This document shows positions 52,257 to 61,883 of a stretch of DNA of 64,000 bases, in pieces (within the stretch, counting starts at the first letter, position 1; each line of letters opens with the position of its first letter). The notes under the pieces are model-generated. The model did no database searches. It was not told the origin of the DNA and saw nothing but the letters and a program-made list of their open reading frames with translations. Made by a program: the position numbers and the translations under genes. The stretch is from Actinomycetales bacterium UBA1383. Lineage in GTDB: Bacteria; Actinomycetota; Actinomycetes; Actinomycetales; Actinomycetaceae. The DNA is taken from NCBI GenBank assembly GCA_002305415.1, contig DBQX01000022.1:13484-77483 (forward strand). Direction: 5' to 3'.

Positions 52257-54926
52257 ATGACACGGACCACGTGGCACACCCTGACTGTCGAGGAGGTGGT
52301 GGCACGGCTCCAGGGCGCGCCCGACGGGCTGGGGGCCGCGGAGGCGGCGAGCCGGCTCGAGCAGTACGGGCCCAACGAGATCGAGGCGGCCCGCCGCGTC
52401 CCGCCGTGGAAGCTCCTCCTCGAGCAGTTCAGGAACGTCCTGATCATCATCCTGCTCGTGGCCACCGGCATCTCCTTCCTCCTCGGCGAGGGCGTGGAGT
52501 CCGTGGTCATCGCGGTGATCGTGCTGTTCGCGGTGGTACTCGGGTTCGTGCAGGAGTATCGCGCCGAGCGGGCGATCGACGCGCTCCGCCAGCTCGCCGC
52601 CCCGACGGCCACAGCCGTGCGGGACGGGCGTGAAACCTCCGTCCCGGCCCGCGAACTCGTGCCCGGCGACGTGATCGTGCTGAAGGCGGGGGACCGCGTT
52701 CCAGCCGACGCCCGCGTCCTCGAGTCCGTCAACCTCAAGGTGGACGAGGCCGCCCTCACGGGCGAGTCGGTCGCCGTCGAGAAGTCCCCGGAGCCACTCC
52801 CGGATCCCGACCTTGCCGTGGGTGACCGGTCGAACATGGTCCACGCCGCCACCGCGGCCGCCTACGGGCGGGGCCGCGCGGTCGTCGTCGGCACGGGAAT
52901 GGACACGCAGGTCGGTGCCATCGCGGAGCTGCTCCAGACGGTGGAGACGGGGCGCACGCCCCTGCAGCAGAACCTCGACCGGGTCGGGGGAGTGCTGGCG
53001 CGGGTTGCGCTCGTGGTGGTGGCGCTGGTGGTGGCAGTGGGGCTGCTGCGCGGCCAGCCCTTCATCGAGATGCTGCTCTTCGGCGTCGCGCTCGCCGTCG
53101 CGGTGGTTCCCGAGGCGCTGCCGGCCGTGGTCACGATCTCCCTTGCAATCGGGGTGCAGAAGATGGTCAGGCGGAACGCGCTGCTGCGGCGCCTGCCCGC
53201 CGTCGAGACGCTGGGTTCCACCTCGGTCATCTGCTCCGACAAGACCGGCACCCTGACCAAGGACGAGATGACGGTGCGCCGGCTCTGGGTGGCCGGCCGG
53301 ATCATCGAGGTGACTGGTTCCGGGTACGACCCGCAGGGCGACTACCTCAGCCACGAGGGCCCCGTGCCGCGCTCCCTCCTCGAGGCGCTCCTCACCGCCG
53401 CGGCGCTCGCGTCCGACGCGCGGCTGGTGCGGGACGAGGGCGCGTGGGCCATCGAGGGAGACCCCACTGAGGGCGCGCTCGTGGTCGCGGCGGCCAAGGC
53501 GGGTCTCGAGAAGGGCGCCCTGGAGACCGCCCAGCCCCGCGTCGGCGAGATCCCCTTCACCTCCGAGGCGAAGCGGATGACGACGATCCACGGCGGCGGC
53601 GGCGTCGTGGTCGCCTACACGAAGGGTGCGCCCGAGGTGGTGCTGCCGCGCTGCGACGCGGTCATGACCGAGGGCGGCCCCACACCCCTCGACGAGGACG
53701 GGCGGCGTGACGTCCTCGACGTGGCGCACGCCTTCGCCTCGTCGGCCCTGCGCGTGCTCGCCGTCGCGATCCGGGAGGGCCCGGGTCCCGATGACGCGGA
53801 CGACGGGATGACGCTGCTCGGACTCGTCGGCATGATCGACCCGCCCCGGCCGGAGGCCCAGGAGGCGATCGCGCAGTGCCAGAGCGCCGGGATCCGCCCC
53901 GTCATGATCACCGGGGACCACCCCGCCACCGCGGAGGCCGTGGCCCGGGAACTCGGGCTGCTCGCCAGCGGCCGCGTGGTGCTCGGCGCGCACCTCGACC
54001 GGATGACGGACGAGGAGCTGCGCCGCGAGGTGGAGGCCATCGACGTCTACGCGCGCGTCTCGCCCGAGCACAAGCTGCGGGTGGTGACGGCGTTGCAGGG
54101 CAACGGTCACGTCGTGGCCATGACGGGCGACGGGGTCAACGACGCGCCCGCCCTCAAGAAGGCGGACATCGGCGTGGCGATGGGGATCACGGGCACCGAC
54201 GTCACCAAGGAAGCCGCCGCGATGACCCTCACGGACGACAACTTCGCCTCGATCGTGGCCGCCGTCGAGGAGGGGCGCGGCGTCTTCGACAACGTGAAGA
54301 AGTACCTGATGTACCTCCTCTCGGCGAACATCGGGGAGATCGGCCTGATGACCGCCACGATGCTCATCGGGCTCCCGCTCCCGCTCACCGCCGTGCAGAT
54401 CCTCTACGTCAACCTCGCCACCGACGGGCTGCCGGCCCTCGCGCTCGCCGTCGACCCGCCGGAGGACGACCTGATGCGGCGCCGCCCCCGTGACCGCCGG
54501 CAAGGGGTGTTCACCCGCCCCGTGGTGGCCCTGATGCTGGCCGGTGGCCTGTGGTCCACCCTCATCAACACGGGCCTGTTCGCCTGGGCGCTGTCCTCGG
54601 GCCGGAGCCTGCGGGAGGCGATGACGATGACGTTCGTCTCCCTCGTCCTTGTCGAGTTCATCAAGGCGTACAACCTGCGCTCCGACCACACCCCGGCCTT
54701 CGTCCGGCCCTTCGCCAACAAGTGGCTCAACCTCGCCATGCTGTGGGAGACGACGCTGCTGCTCGCGATCCTCTATGTGCCGTTCCTTCAGGAGCCCTTC
54801 AACACCCACCCTCTCGGGCCGACCGAGTGGGGCATCATCCTCGCGGTCGCGGTGACGATCGCGCCGGTGCTCGAGGTGGTCAAGTGGTTCAACCGGCGGG
54901 CCCTGCGGGAGCCCGCGCCCCGTTAG
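52257..54926 (+). CDS. P2-type cation-transporting ATPase (Ca2+/Na+ class)
   Basis: An 889-residue P-type ATPase with an N-terminal cation-ATPase domain, about ten helices, the actuator loop [11 protein letters not shown], the phosphorylation motif [11 protein letters not shown], nucleotide-domain [12 protein letters not shown] and hinge [22 protein letters not shown]. The fourth-helix site reads [11 protein letters not shown] and the sixth-helix [14 protein letters not shown], both found in P2A SERCA-like and bacterial Ca2+ or Na+ pumps. The ion is not certain. GGGGAGG (52241-52247) lies nine bases before ATG 52257. Confidence 0.92.
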   Translation: MTRTTWHTLTVEEVVARLQGAPDGLGAAEAASRLEQYGPNEIEAARRVPPWKLLLEQFRNVLIIILLVATGISFLLGEGVESVVIAVIVLFAVVLGFVQEYRAERAIDALRQLAAPTATAVRDGRETSVPARELVPGDVIVLKAGDRVPADARVLESVNLKVDEAALTGESVAVEKSPEPLPDPDLAVGDRSNMVHAATAAAYGRGRAVVVGTGMDTQVGAIAELLQTVETGRTPLQQNLDRVGGVLARVALVVVALVVAVGLLRGQPFIEMLLFGVALAVAVVPEALPAVVTISLAIGVQKMVRRNALLRRLPAVETLGSTSVICSDKTGTLTKDEMTVRRLWVAGRIIEVTGSGYDPQGDYLSHEGPVPRSLLEALLTAAALASDARLVRDEGAWAIEGDPTEGALVVAAAKAGLEKGALETAQPRVGEIPFTSEAKRMTTIHGGGGVVVAYTKGAPEVVLPRCDAVMTEGGPTPLDEDGRRDVLDVAHAFASSALRVLAVAIREGPGPDDADDGMTLLGLVGMIDPPRPEAQEAIAQCQSAGIRPVMITGDHPATAEAVARELGLLASGRVVLGAHLDRMTDEELRREVEAIDVYARVSPEHKLRVVTALQGNGHVVAMTGDGVNDAPALKKADIGVAMGITGTDVTKEAAAMTLTDDNFASIVAAVEEGRGVFDNVKKYLMYLLSANIGEIGLMTATMLIGLPLPLTAVQILYVNLATDGLPALALAVDPPEDDLMRRRPRDRRQGVFTRPVVALMLAGGLWSTLINTGLFAWALSSGRSLREAMTMTFVSLVLVEFIKAYNLRSDHTPAFVRPFANKWLNLAMLWETTLLLAILYVPFLQEPFNTHPLGPTEWGIILAVAVTIAPVLEVVKWFNRRALREPAPR

Positions 54927-54951
54927 CGCTCCTCCGGGAACGGCGATCCCG

Positions 54952-54957
54952 TACCGT
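54952..54957 (+). promoter_or_regulatory. -10 element (TACCGT) of a leaderless rpiB promoter
   Basis: TACCGT is six bases before ATG 54964; no ribosome site is seen between. Transcription may thus be separate from the upstream P-type ATPase, whose gene ends 37 bases before the rpiB ATG. Confidence 0.5.
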
Positions 54958-54963
54958 TGCCGC

Positions 54964-55425
54964 ATGAGAATCGCGATGGCGAGCGACCATGCGGGCTACG
55001 CGCTCAAGGGCGAGATCGCCGAGTGGCTGCGGAGCCAGGGCCACGAGGTGGAGGACTTCGGGACCCACGACGAGCGGGCGTGCGACCTGCCGGACTTCGT
55101 CTACCCCGCCGCCCTCGCGCTCGCCCGGGGCGAGGCGGACCGGGCCGTCCTGGTGGATGGAGTCGGCTACGGCAGCGCCATGATCGCCAACAAGCTGCCC
55201 GGGGTGTTCGCGGCCGTGGCCCAGGACCCGTTCTGTGCGGGGCTGGCGCGGTCGCACTCGAACACCAACGCACTGTGCATCGGCGCCAAGATCATCGGCT
55301 CGGCGCTCGCACTCGAGGTGGTCCGGAGCTGGATGACCACCGACTATCTCTCGAGCGAGAAGAAGTACGCCCGGCGGGTGGCGAAGGTGGTACAGATCGC
55401 GGAGCGGCACATCCGGCCGCTGTGA
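54964..55425 (+). CDS. rpiB: Ribose-5-phosphate isomerase B-like (RpiB/LacAB family)
   Basis: A 153-residue isomerase that interconverts ribose 5-phosphate and ribulose 5-phosphate. Family motifs are MASDHAGYALKGEI, GVGYGSAMIANKLPGVFAAVAQDP and ARSHSNTNALCIGAKIIG. The usual catalytic cysteine of the GxGxGMS(C) loop is replaced (DGVGYGSAM), as in mycobacterial RpiB where a serine or glutamate takes its part. Sugar-phosphate specificity could also extend to allose 6-phosphate. It ends one base before the convergent pflA stop. Confidence 0.88.
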   Translation: MRIAMASDHAGYALKGEIAEWLRSQGHEVEDFGTHDERACDLPDFVYPAALALARGEADRAVLVDGVGYGSAMIANKLPGVFAAVAQDPFCAGLARSHSNTNALCIGAKIIGSALALEVVRSWMTTDYLSSEKKYARRVAKVVQIAERHIRPL

Positions 55426-55426
55426 C

Positions 55427-56224
55427 TCAGAAGGTCGTCAGTCCGTGGGCGCGGAACTGGCTCCGCACCCGGTCCATGACCTCCGGAGCCGGTGGGCGCG
55501 TGTCCGCCAGCCGGTAGTCCATCCCGAGGCGGTCCCACTTCTCCCGCCCCATCTGGTGGAACGGGAGCGCCTCGACCCGGCTCACCGTGGTGAGGGACGC
55601 GGCGTAAGCGGCGACGGCGTCGACGTTCTCCGGCGCGTCGGTCAGCCCGGGCACGACGACGAACCGCACCCACGTCTCGATCCCGCGGCGGGCGAGCCGC
55701 CGCCCGAACTCGAGGGTCGGGGCGAGCTCGCGCCCCGTCGTCGCCCGGTAGGTGTCCGGCAGGCCGGACTTGACGTCGAGGAGGACGAGGTCGAGGGAGT
55801 CGAGCAGCCTCCCGTCCGCGTGGGCGCCGAGGAAGCCGGAGGTGTCGATCGCGGTGTGGATCCCCAGGTCCTTCGCGCCCTCGAGCAGGCGGGTGAGGAA
55901 GGCGGGCTGCATCAGCGGCTCGCCGCCGGAGACGGTGAGGCCGCCGCGGGTGGCACGGAAGACGGGGCGGTAGCGACGCACCTTCGCCAGCAGCTCGTCG
56001 ACGTGCACCCGCTGGCCGTCCCTCATCCGGAGCGTGTCCGGGTTGTGGCAGTACAGGCAGCGCAGCGGGCACCCGGCCAGGAAGGCGGTGAGGCGCGTGC
56101 CCGGCCCGTCGACGGCGGTCACCAGCTCCCACGAGTGCAGCGAGCCGACCTCGCCGGACCGGACCGCGGCGAGTTCCTCGGCACGGGGGAGGTCGGCCGT
56201 GCGGAGCGAGGCGAGCGCGGTCAC
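55427..56224 (-). CDS. pflA: Pyruvate formate-lyase activating enzyme PflA
   Basis: A radical SAM enzyme of about 265 residues that abstracts a hydrogen from a glycine of PflB to install the catalytic radical, under anaerobic conditions. The [4Fe-4S] cysteines are C52, C56 and C59 in GCPLRCLYCHNPDT, followed by GLTVSGGEPLMQPAFL (SAM-binding) and DTSGFLGAHAD. I prefer GTG 56224, one base past the pflB stop; an ATG at 56260 would overlap pflB by 35 bases and has a ribosome site too close to it. It is translated after pflB. Confidence 0.92.
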   Translation of the reverse strand: MTALASLRTADLPRAEELAAVRSGEVGSLHSWELVTAVDGPGTRLTAFLAGCPLRCLYCHNPDTLRMRDGQRVHVDELLAKVRRYRPVFRATRGGLTVSGGEPLMQPAFLTRLLEGAKDLGIHTAIDTSGFLGAHADGRLLDSLDLVLLDVKSGLPDTYRATTGRELAPTLEFGRRLARRGIETWVRFVVVPGLTDAPENVDAVAAYAASLTTVSRVEALPFHQMGREKWDRLGMDYRLADTRPPAPEVMDRVRSQFRAHGLTTF

Positions 56225-56225
56225 G

Positions 56226-58493
56226 TCACATGCCCCCGTGGAAGGTGCGGGAGATGACATCCTCCTGCTGGGCGCGGGTGAGGCGGGTGAAGTTCACCGC
56301 GTACCCGGAGACCCGGATGGTGAGCTGCGGGTACTTCTCGGGGTTCTCCATGGCATCGCGGAGGGTGTCCCGGTTCAGCACGTTGACGTTCATGTGGAAG
56401 CCGGCCGAGCCCATGTAGGCGTCGAGGAGGCCCACCAGGTTCGCCACCTGCTCGTCCGCGGTGCGGCCGAGACCCGACGGCACCACGGTGGTGGTGAGCG
56501 AGATGCCGTCCTGCGCCTCGGAGTAGGGCAGCTTCGCCACCGACAGGGCCGAGGCGAGCATGCCGTGGGTGTCCCGGCCGTTCATCGGGTTGGCGCCCGG
56601 GGCGAAGGGCTCGCCGGCGCGGCGGCCGTCCGGGGTGTTGCCGGTGTGCGTGCCGTACACCACGTTGGAGGTGATGGTGAGGACGGACTGGGTGTGGACC
56701 GCGTTCCGGTAGGTCGGCAGGGCGCGGATCTTGGCCATGAACCGCTCCACCAGGTCCACCGCGATGGCGTCCACCCGGTCGTCGTCGTTCCCGAACATGG
56801 GGAAGTCGCCCTCGACCCGGTAGTCCACCACGAGGCCCTCGGCGTTCCGGACCGGGTGCACGGTGGCGTACCGGATCGCGGAGAGCGAGTCGGCCGCCAC
56901 GGAGAGGCCGGCGATGCCGCAGGCGAGGGTGCGCAGCACGTCGCCGTCGTGGAGGGCCATCTCGAGGCGCTCGTAGGCGTACTTGTCGTGCATGTAGTGG
57001 ATGCAGTTCAGCGCGTCCACGTAGGTCTGGGCGAGCCAGTCGAGCAGCGAGTCGTACCTCGCCATGACGTCGTCGAAGTCGAGCACGGTGCCGCTGACCG
57101 GCTCGGAGGCGGGGGCCACCTGCTTCCCGGTGAGCTCGTCCCGGCCGCCGTTGATGGCGTACAGGAGGGCCTTGGCGAGGTTCACGCGCGCCCCGAAGAA
57201 CTGCATCTGCTTGCCGATCGCCATGGCGGAGACGCAGCAGGCGATCCCGGAGTCGTCCCCGCACTGCGAGCGGATGAGCTCGTCGGACTCGTACTGGATC
57301 GCGGAGGTGTCGATGGAGACCTGCGCGCAGTAGCGCTTGAAGCCCTCGGGGAGGTCCTCGCTCCACAGCACCGTGAGGTTCGGCTCCGGGGCCGGGCCGA
57401 GGTTGTAGAGGGTCTGGAGCATGCGGAAGGAGTTCCGCGTCACGAGGTGGCGGCCGTCGTCGCCCATGCCGCCGATCGACTCGGTGACCCACGTGGGGTC
57501 GCCGGAGAACAGCGCGTCGTACTCGGGGGTGCGCAGGAAGCGGACGATGCGGAGCTTGATCACGAAGTCGTCCATGATCTCCTGGGCCTCGGACTCCGAG
57601 AGGAGGCCCTCCTCGATGTCCCGCTGCAGGAAGACGTCCAGGAAGGTGGAGGTCCGGCCCAGGGACATGGCGGCGCCGTTCTGCTCCTTCACCGCCGCGA
57701 GATAGGCGAAGTAGAGCCACTGCACGGCCTCGCGGCCGGTCGCGGCGGGGCCGGAGATGTCGTAGCCGTAGCTGGCGGCCATCTGCTTCAGCTCGGCGAG
57801 GGCCTTGACCTGCTCGGCGTTCTCCTCGCGGTCCCGGATGACGTCCTCCACCGAGCGCTGCCGGTCCAGGACGGCCCGCTCCCGCTTCTTGTCCTGGATG
57901 AGGGCGTCCACGCCGTAGAGCGCCACCCGGCGGTAGTCGCCGATGATGCGGCCGCGGCCGTAGGCGTCCGGCAGGCCGGTGACGATGTGGGCGCTGCGGG
58001 CCCGGCGCACGTCCGGCGGGTAGACGTCGAAGACGCCATCGTTGTGGGTCTTCCGGTAGGTGGTGAAGATGTGCTCGAGGGTGGGGTCCACCTCGTAGCC
58101 GTAGGTCTTCAGGGCGTTCGCGACCATCCGCCACCCGCCGTAGGGCATGATCGCGCGCTTCAGCGGCGCGTCCGTCTGCAGGCCGACGATGAGCTCGCTG
58201 TCCTCGTCGATGAAGCCCGGGGCGTGGGACGTGATGGTCGACGGCGTCGTGGCGTCGATGTCGTATACCCCCGTGATCCGCTCCTCGGGGAACATCTCGG
58301 AGAGGATCCCCCAGACCCGGGCGGTGCGCTCGGTGGGGCCGGCGAGGAAGGAGGAGTCGCCGTCGTAGGGGGTGACGTTGCGCTGGATGAAGTCGCGGAC
58401 GTCGATGCGGTCCTGCCACGGGCCAGGGGCGAAGCCCCGCCAGGCGAAGGCGTGTGGCGTGGTCTCGGCGTGGTCGATGGTGGGGATGGCCAT
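56226..58493 (-). CDS. pflB: Formate C-acetyltransferase (pyruvate formate-lyase) PflB
   Basis: A 755-residue glycyl-radical enzyme that splits pyruvate with CoA into acetyl-CoA and formate. The catalytic Cys-Cys pair is in [10 protein letters not shown], and the radical glycine is G730 in RVSGYAVNF (G734 in E. coli). Full length and motifs argue for true Pfl rather than a diol-dehydratase-like paralogue. It is oxygen sensitive when active. AAGGAC lies upstream of ATG 58493. The inverted repeat at 58536-58554, about 43 bases upstream, is a possible operator. Operon pflB-pflA. Confidence 0.97.
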   Translation of the reverse strand: MAIPTIDHAETTPHAFAWRGFAPGPWQDRIDVRDFIQRNVTPYDGDSSFLAGPTERTARVWGILSEMFPEERITGVYDIDATTPSTITSHAPGFIDEDSELIVGLQTDAPLKRAIMPYGGWRMVANALKTYGYEVDPTLEHIFTTYRKTHNDGVFDVYPPDVRRARSAHIVTGLPDAYGRGRIIGDYRRVALYGVDALIQDKKRERAVLDRQRSVEDVIRDREENAEQVKALAELKQMAASYGYDISGPAATGREAVQWLYFAYLAAVKEQNGAAMSLGRTSTFLDVFLQRDIEEGLLSESEAQEIMDDFVIKLRIVRFLRTPEYDALFSGDPTWVTESIGGMGDDGRHLVTRNSFRMLQTLYNLGPAPEPNLTVLWSEDLPEGFKRYCAQVSIDTSAIQYESDELIRSQCGDDSGIACCVSAMAIGKQMQFFGARVNLAKALLYAINGGRDELTGKQVAPASEPVSGTVLDFDDVMARYDSLLDWLAQTYVDALNCIHYMHDKYAYERLEMALHDGDVLRTLACGIAGLSVAADSLSAIRYATVHPVRNAEGLVVDYRVEGDFPMFGNDDDRVDAIAVDLVERFMAKIRALPTYRNAVHTQSVLTITSNVVYGTHTGNTPDGRRAGEPFAPGANPMNGRDTHGMLASALSVAKLPYSEAQDGISLTTTVVPSGLGRTADEQVANLVGLLDAYMGSAGFHMNVNVLNRDTLRDAMENPEKYPQLTIRVSGYAVNFTRLTRAQQEDVISRTFHGGM

Positions 58494-58535
58494 GGGTGGG
58501 TCCTTGTCGTCAGTCGGCCTCGTGGGCCGTCATGA

Positions 58536-58554
58536 GCAGGTGCGGTACACCTGC
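58536..58554 (-). promoter_or_regulatory. Inverted repeat upstream of pflB, candidate operator
   Basis: GCAGGTG and CACCTGC flank the five bases CGGTA, a perfect 7-bp repeat 43 bases upstream of pflB. It does not match Rex (TTGTGA-type) or FNR/CRP consensus. The 175-base gap up to 58668 otherwise holds no gene that I can support. Confidence 0.45.
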
Positions 58555-58668
58555 AGCCACGCTAAGGTCCCTGCGGCGTGACGCAGGCGGGACCAAAGGC
58601 CGGGATGGGGCGTCAGAACCGTCACAAACCTGGGACCTGCGGTGACGCGGCCCACATCGCGGCGCGGC

Positions 58669-59280
58669 CTACGTCAGGGCGAACCGCGCCGCGGGCGCGC
58701 CCGCCGCCCACCGCAGCACCCCGTGGACAAGGGCGAGGGGCAGGACCAGCGGTCCCGCCGCCTGCATCCCCAGCTCGTAGGCGAGGGTGGAGTCCGCGTA
58801 CGGCCTGCCCTGGAGCCGTGAGACGAACGCGCTGTAGGGGATGCCATACATGTTGCCCACCAGCATGACGTGGGAGGCGGCGAGGACGGTGCGCGCTCGT
58901 TCGGGGCCGTACTCGTCCACGACCGCGTCGTACGCGCGGCGATCCGGGTGGGCGCGGGAGTCGGCGTAGTGCTGCGCGAACACCACCCCCACGGCCTCCT
59001 CCGGCGGAACCATCGTGCCGTCCCCGGAGAGCAGGGCGCTGATCTCCTCCCCGGACATCCCCTCGCGGAGGGCCATGTGGGTGTGCGCCCACGAGCACGC
59101 CGGACACCCGTTGACCTCGGTCACCGCGAGCATGATCCGCTCGAGGGCACGCCGGTCCAGGGCACGATGCCGCCGGTTGGCAGCGAGCGCGGCGATCGCG
59201 GGCGGCAGCAGGACCGCGGCGCCGTAGAACTCCCGGAGGTCGAACCGGCGCTTGTACCGGCACTCCAGCGTCATGGGCAC
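58669..59280 (-). CDS. AhpD/carboxymuconolactone decarboxylase-like protein
   Basis: A 203-residue all-helical protein of the CMD/AhpD superfamily. The active-site signature NGCPACSWAHTHMAL (Cys-x-x-Cys...His) is intact at about residues 57-71, preceded by the catalytic glutamate-containing ALERIMLAVTEVNG. AhpD-type members have thiol peroxidase or disulfide reductase activity; the second half of this protein (about 110-200) is family-atypical in length. The start is ATG 59280 or 59274. It lies nine bases after the GNAT gene on the same strand. Confidence 0.85.
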   Translation of the reverse strand: MPMTLECRYKRRFDLREFYGAAVLLPPAIAALAANRRHRALDRRALERIMLAVTEVNGCPACSWAHTHMALREGMSGEEISALLSGDGTMVPPEEAVGVVFAQHYADSRAHPDRRAYDAVVDEYGPERARTVLAASHVMLVGNMYGIPYSAFVSRLQGRPYADSTLAYELGMQAAGPLVLPLALVHGVLRWAAGAPAARFALT

Positions 59281-59289
59281 GAGCCCATG

Positions 59290-59844
59290 CTACGTCCGTC
59301 CGTAGCCCTCGCTGAGGATGGCCTGCATCAGGACCCGCCCGAGCTCGTCACCCAGCTCGCTGCCGGCATCCGCCGGCACCTGGAGGAGCCACATCGGGAC
59401 GCTCTCGCCCGGGGTCTCGAGGTCGGGCGCCCGGAACGACTCGGAACCTGGTACCCGGCGCGCGCCGTGGCGCTCGTAGAACCGGATGCGCCGCGCCGCC
59501 ATCTCCCCGCCCCACTCCGGGTCCTCCACCTCGAGGACGACCGGCCGGCCGAGTCCACGCAGCGTGCCGAGCAACCCGCCACCGAGTCCGCCGGATCGCG
59601 CATCGGCCCGGACGGCGAGGTACTCGCTGAAGACCCACGGCGGCGCTGTCGCCAGGTCCAGCGCGATGGCGAACGCGTCCACGCTCCCGAGCGTCCACAG
59701 CCTCCGCACGCCCGCCTCGATACTCGTCCGGAGTGCGTCCTCCCCCATCCGCTCCGCTGCCGGGAAGGAGGCGCGGTAGATCTCCATCACGCCGTCCCAC
59801 ACCCCGTCCGGGACCGGGACGCCGCACCACTCGTTCAGGTCCAC
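59290..59844 (-). CDS. GNAT-like N-acetyltransferase
   Basis: A 184-residue protein with an acetyltransferase-like fold: FSEYLAVRADARSGGLGGGLLGTL carries the acetyl-CoA pyrophosphate loop (GGLGGG), followed by PVVLEVEDPEW and RRIRFYERHGARRVPG, the usual beta-bulge and C-terminal helix-strand. The substrate is unknown. GTG 59844 is preferred: GGGAGG sits at the right distance upstream (seven bases), whereas GTG 59871 has no ribosome site. It is co-transcribed with the AhpD-like gene. Confidence 0.78.
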   Translation of the reverse strand: MDLNEWCGVPVPDGVWDGVMEIYRASFPAAERMGEDALRTSIEAGVRRLWTLGSVDAFAIALDLATAPPWVFSEYLAVRADARSGGLGGGLLGTLRGLGRPVVLEVEDPEWGGEMAARRIRFYERHGARRVPGSESFRAPDLETPGESVPMWLLQVPADAGSELGDELGRVLMQAILSEGYGRT

Positions 59845-59947
59845 CACGGATCCTCCCGCCAGCCGGGCCACGATGCCGGCCCCTCGCCACCATGATCGCG
59901 CTGATGTGGCCGCCCCGCAGGACGATCCCGCCGATCAGCGGATGCGG

Positions 59948-60451
59948 TCACCCCTTCAGCTCGTGCAGCCGCACCTCGGCGAGCCTCCCGTCGCGCAGCA
60001 CCGCCGTCATGTAGCTGCAGTGCGGCATCCTCCGCCGATCCGTGACCGATCCGGGGTTCAGCAGCCGCATCCCCCGGGGCGTGACCCCGTCCCACGGGAT
60101 GTGGCTGTGCCCGAACACGAGCACGTCGACGTCGGGGAAGCGCGCGTCCATCCTGTCCTCGCGTCCCCGGGCCGGGCCGGAGTCGTGCGTGACGGCGAGC
60201 CTGACGCCGTCGACCGTGGCACGACCCACCTCCGGGAGCCGCACCCGCAGGGCGAGCCCGTCGACGTTGCCCCAGCACGCGAGGAGCGCGCGGGAGCGCG
60301 CCTCGAGGCGGTCGAGGAGCGTCACGTCTGCCCAGTCACCGGCATGGACGACGACGTCGGCGGCGTCCACCGCCGCCCATACCTCGGTCGGGAGGTCGAG
60401 GCCGCGCGCGGGCAGGTGGGTGTCCGAGATGAGGAGCAGGCGGGTCGTCAC
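59948..60451 (-). CDS. YfcE-type metallophosphoesterase
   Basis: A 167-residue calcineurin-like phosphodiesterase with the metal motifs LISDTHLPARG, HAGDWAD, CWGNVDG, VTHDSGPA and FGHSHIPWD, ending with LLNPGSVTDRRR. The length is that of YfcE/MJ0936. Substrates are model phosphodiesters; no biological substrate is assigned to the family. GTG 60451 begins VTTRLLLISDTHL. It lies 95 bases after the MFS gene and 103 bases before the GNAT gene. Confidence 0.9.
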   Translation of the reverse strand: MTTRLLLISDTHLPARGLDLPTEVWAAVDAADVVVHAGDWADVTLLDRLEARSRALLACWGNVDGLALRVRLPEVGRATVDGVRLAVTHDSGPARGREDRMDARFPDVDVLVFGHSHIPWDGVTPRGMRLLNPGSVTDRRRMPHCSYMTAVLRDGRLAEVRLHELKG

Positions 60452-60546
60452 CCTTCGATGGTAGGGCGGGAGGCGACCGCGGCGCCGATCCTCGCGATCG
60501 CCGGGTTCGCGCTCGCGGGCCCGGGGTGCTGCGTCGACGCGGCGGC

Positions 60547-61752
60547 TCAGCGTGTCGCGGTCCTGGCCCGCCACAGCCGCAGCCCCACCATCGCGGCCGC
60601 TCCGATTACGGCCGCGGCCCCCGAGACGAGCAGCGGCACGGTGCCCGAGCCCGGCCCCGCATTCCAGAGCAGTCCCGCCCACAGGCCGGCCAGGAGCACC
60701 GCGCCGCTGCTGAGGGCCTGGAAGACGCCCTGCGCGCGGCCGCGATGCTCGGCGGGCACCAACGATGACACCCATGCCTTGCCCACCCCGTCAGTGAAGG
60801 CGGGGAACAGCCCGTACACGGCCAGCAGCAGGAAGACCCCCGCTCCGCCGCGTGAGAGCCCGAGCCCGATGTAGCCGGCGCCGAAGGCCACCAGTCCCGC
60901 CGCGTAGACATACGGCTGTGGCCAGCGGTCGGTCAGCACTCCGGCCGGGTAGGAGCCGAGGGTGTAGACGGTGTTGAACAGCACGTAGGCCCAGACCACC
61001 TGGGTGGTCGAGAAGCCCAGCTCCGAGACCCGCAACAGGAGCAGCGCGTCGGAGAAGTTGACGAGGGCGATCGTGACCAGCGCGCCGGTGACCAGCCAGA
61101 AGTGCCGGGGGAGCGGCGATCGGCCGGCGGGCGTGGCGGTCGACGGCGGTCCGGCCTCGTCGCCCGCAGCCCGCGGCGCGGACGGTTCGCGCACGAACGC
61201 CACGAGCAGCGCCGAGATGGTCGCGGGGACGACGGCCCACCAGAGGGTGGCGCGGAGGTCCCCGTCCATGGCGGCCAGGACCGCGAGGCCGAGGAGTGGC
61301 CCGATCACGGCGCCGAGGGTGTCGCCGGTCCGGTGGAACCCGAACGCCCGTCCCAGCGCGTCGGCGGGAACGGAAGCCGCGATGAGGGCATCCCGGGGTG
61401 CGGAGCGCACCCCCTTCCCGAGCCGGTCGACGACCCGGCCCGCCAGGACCACCGGCCACGCCGTCGCGGCGGCCACGAGCAGCTTCCCGACGGCGGCCAG
61501 TGCGTAGCCCGCGCCGATGAACGGCCTGCGGCCGCTCCGGTCCGACCAGCGGCCGGTGACGTACCGGGTGATCCCGGCGGTCGCCTCGGCGACACCCTCG
61601 ATCATCCCGAGCACCACGGGAGGTGCCGCGAGCACGCCGGTGATCAGCAGCGGCAGCAGCGGGTAGAGGAACTCGGACGCCGCGTCCTGCATGAGCGAGA
61701 CCAGAGTGAGGACGATGAGGTTGCGCGTCAGCCACGGTCGCCTGGACACCAT
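60547..61752 (-). CDS. MFS transporter
   Basis: A 401-residue permease with 12 predicted helices. The loop 2-3 signature is GRWSDRSGRRPFIGAGY, the loop 4-5 motif is GRVVDRLGKGVRSAPRDALIA, and the second half has YPAGVLTDRWPQP. RLGKGVRSAPRDALIA places it in the group of bacterial MFS proteins related to fosmidomycin- or drug-resistance permeases. The central cytoplasmic loop (about residues 175-205) is Pro/Ala-rich. ATG 61752 is chosen; a GTG at 61794 would add 14 residues. It is divergent from the ScyD-like gene. Confidence 0.88.
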   Translation of the reverse strand: MVSRRPWLTRNLIVLTLVSLMQDAASEFLYPLLPLLITGVLAAPPVVLGMIEGVAEATAGITRYVTGRWSDRSGRRPFIGAGYALAAVGKLLVAAATAWPVVLAGRVVDRLGKGVRSAPRDALIAASVPADALGRAFGFHRTGDTLGAVIGPLLGLAVLAAMDGDLRATLWWAVVPATISALLVAFVREPSAPRAAGDEAGPPSTATPAGRSPLPRHFWLVTGALVTIALVNFSDALLLLRVSELGFSTTQVVWAYVLFNTVYTLGSYPAGVLTDRWPQPYVYAAGLVAFGAGYIGLGLSRGGAGVFLLLAVYGLFPAFTDGVGKAWVSSLVPAEHRGRAQGVFQALSSGAVLLAGLWAGLLWNAGPGSGTVPLLVSGAAAVIGAAAMVGLRLWRARTATR

Positions 61753-61811
61753 CCCATCGTGGACCCGCTCGGCCGCGGAGGGAACACCCTCCACGGATGG
61801 GAACGCAGCCG

Positions 61812-61833
61812 CCCTAGGACTATTGTCCTAGGG
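61812..61833. promoter_or_regulatory. Perfect palindrome in the MFS/ScyD divergent promoter region
   Basis: CCCTAGGAC-TATT-GTCCTAGGG is a 9-bp perfect repeat with a 4-base spacer. The core AGGACTATTGTCCT resembles the DosR/DevR-type box GGGACT-N-AGTCCC at most positions. It lies 60 bases upstream of the MFS ATG and 51 bases upstream of the ScyD-like ATG. It could serve either gene. Confidence 0.6.
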
Positions 61834-61883
61834 TTGGCCGAGTGGCAGACTGTGGCGGGTCTCACACAGAGAGAGGGGTCAGG

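Noticed and set aside
52170..54965. 931-codon minus-strand frame antisense to the P-type ATPase gene
   Set aside because: Composition is His/Arg/Gly/Asp-rich without domains; it mirrors the third-position GC of the real gene.
56034..58535. 833-codon plus-strand frame across pflA and pflB
   Set aside because: Shadow frame opposite two well conserved genes; no ribosome site or recognisable motif.
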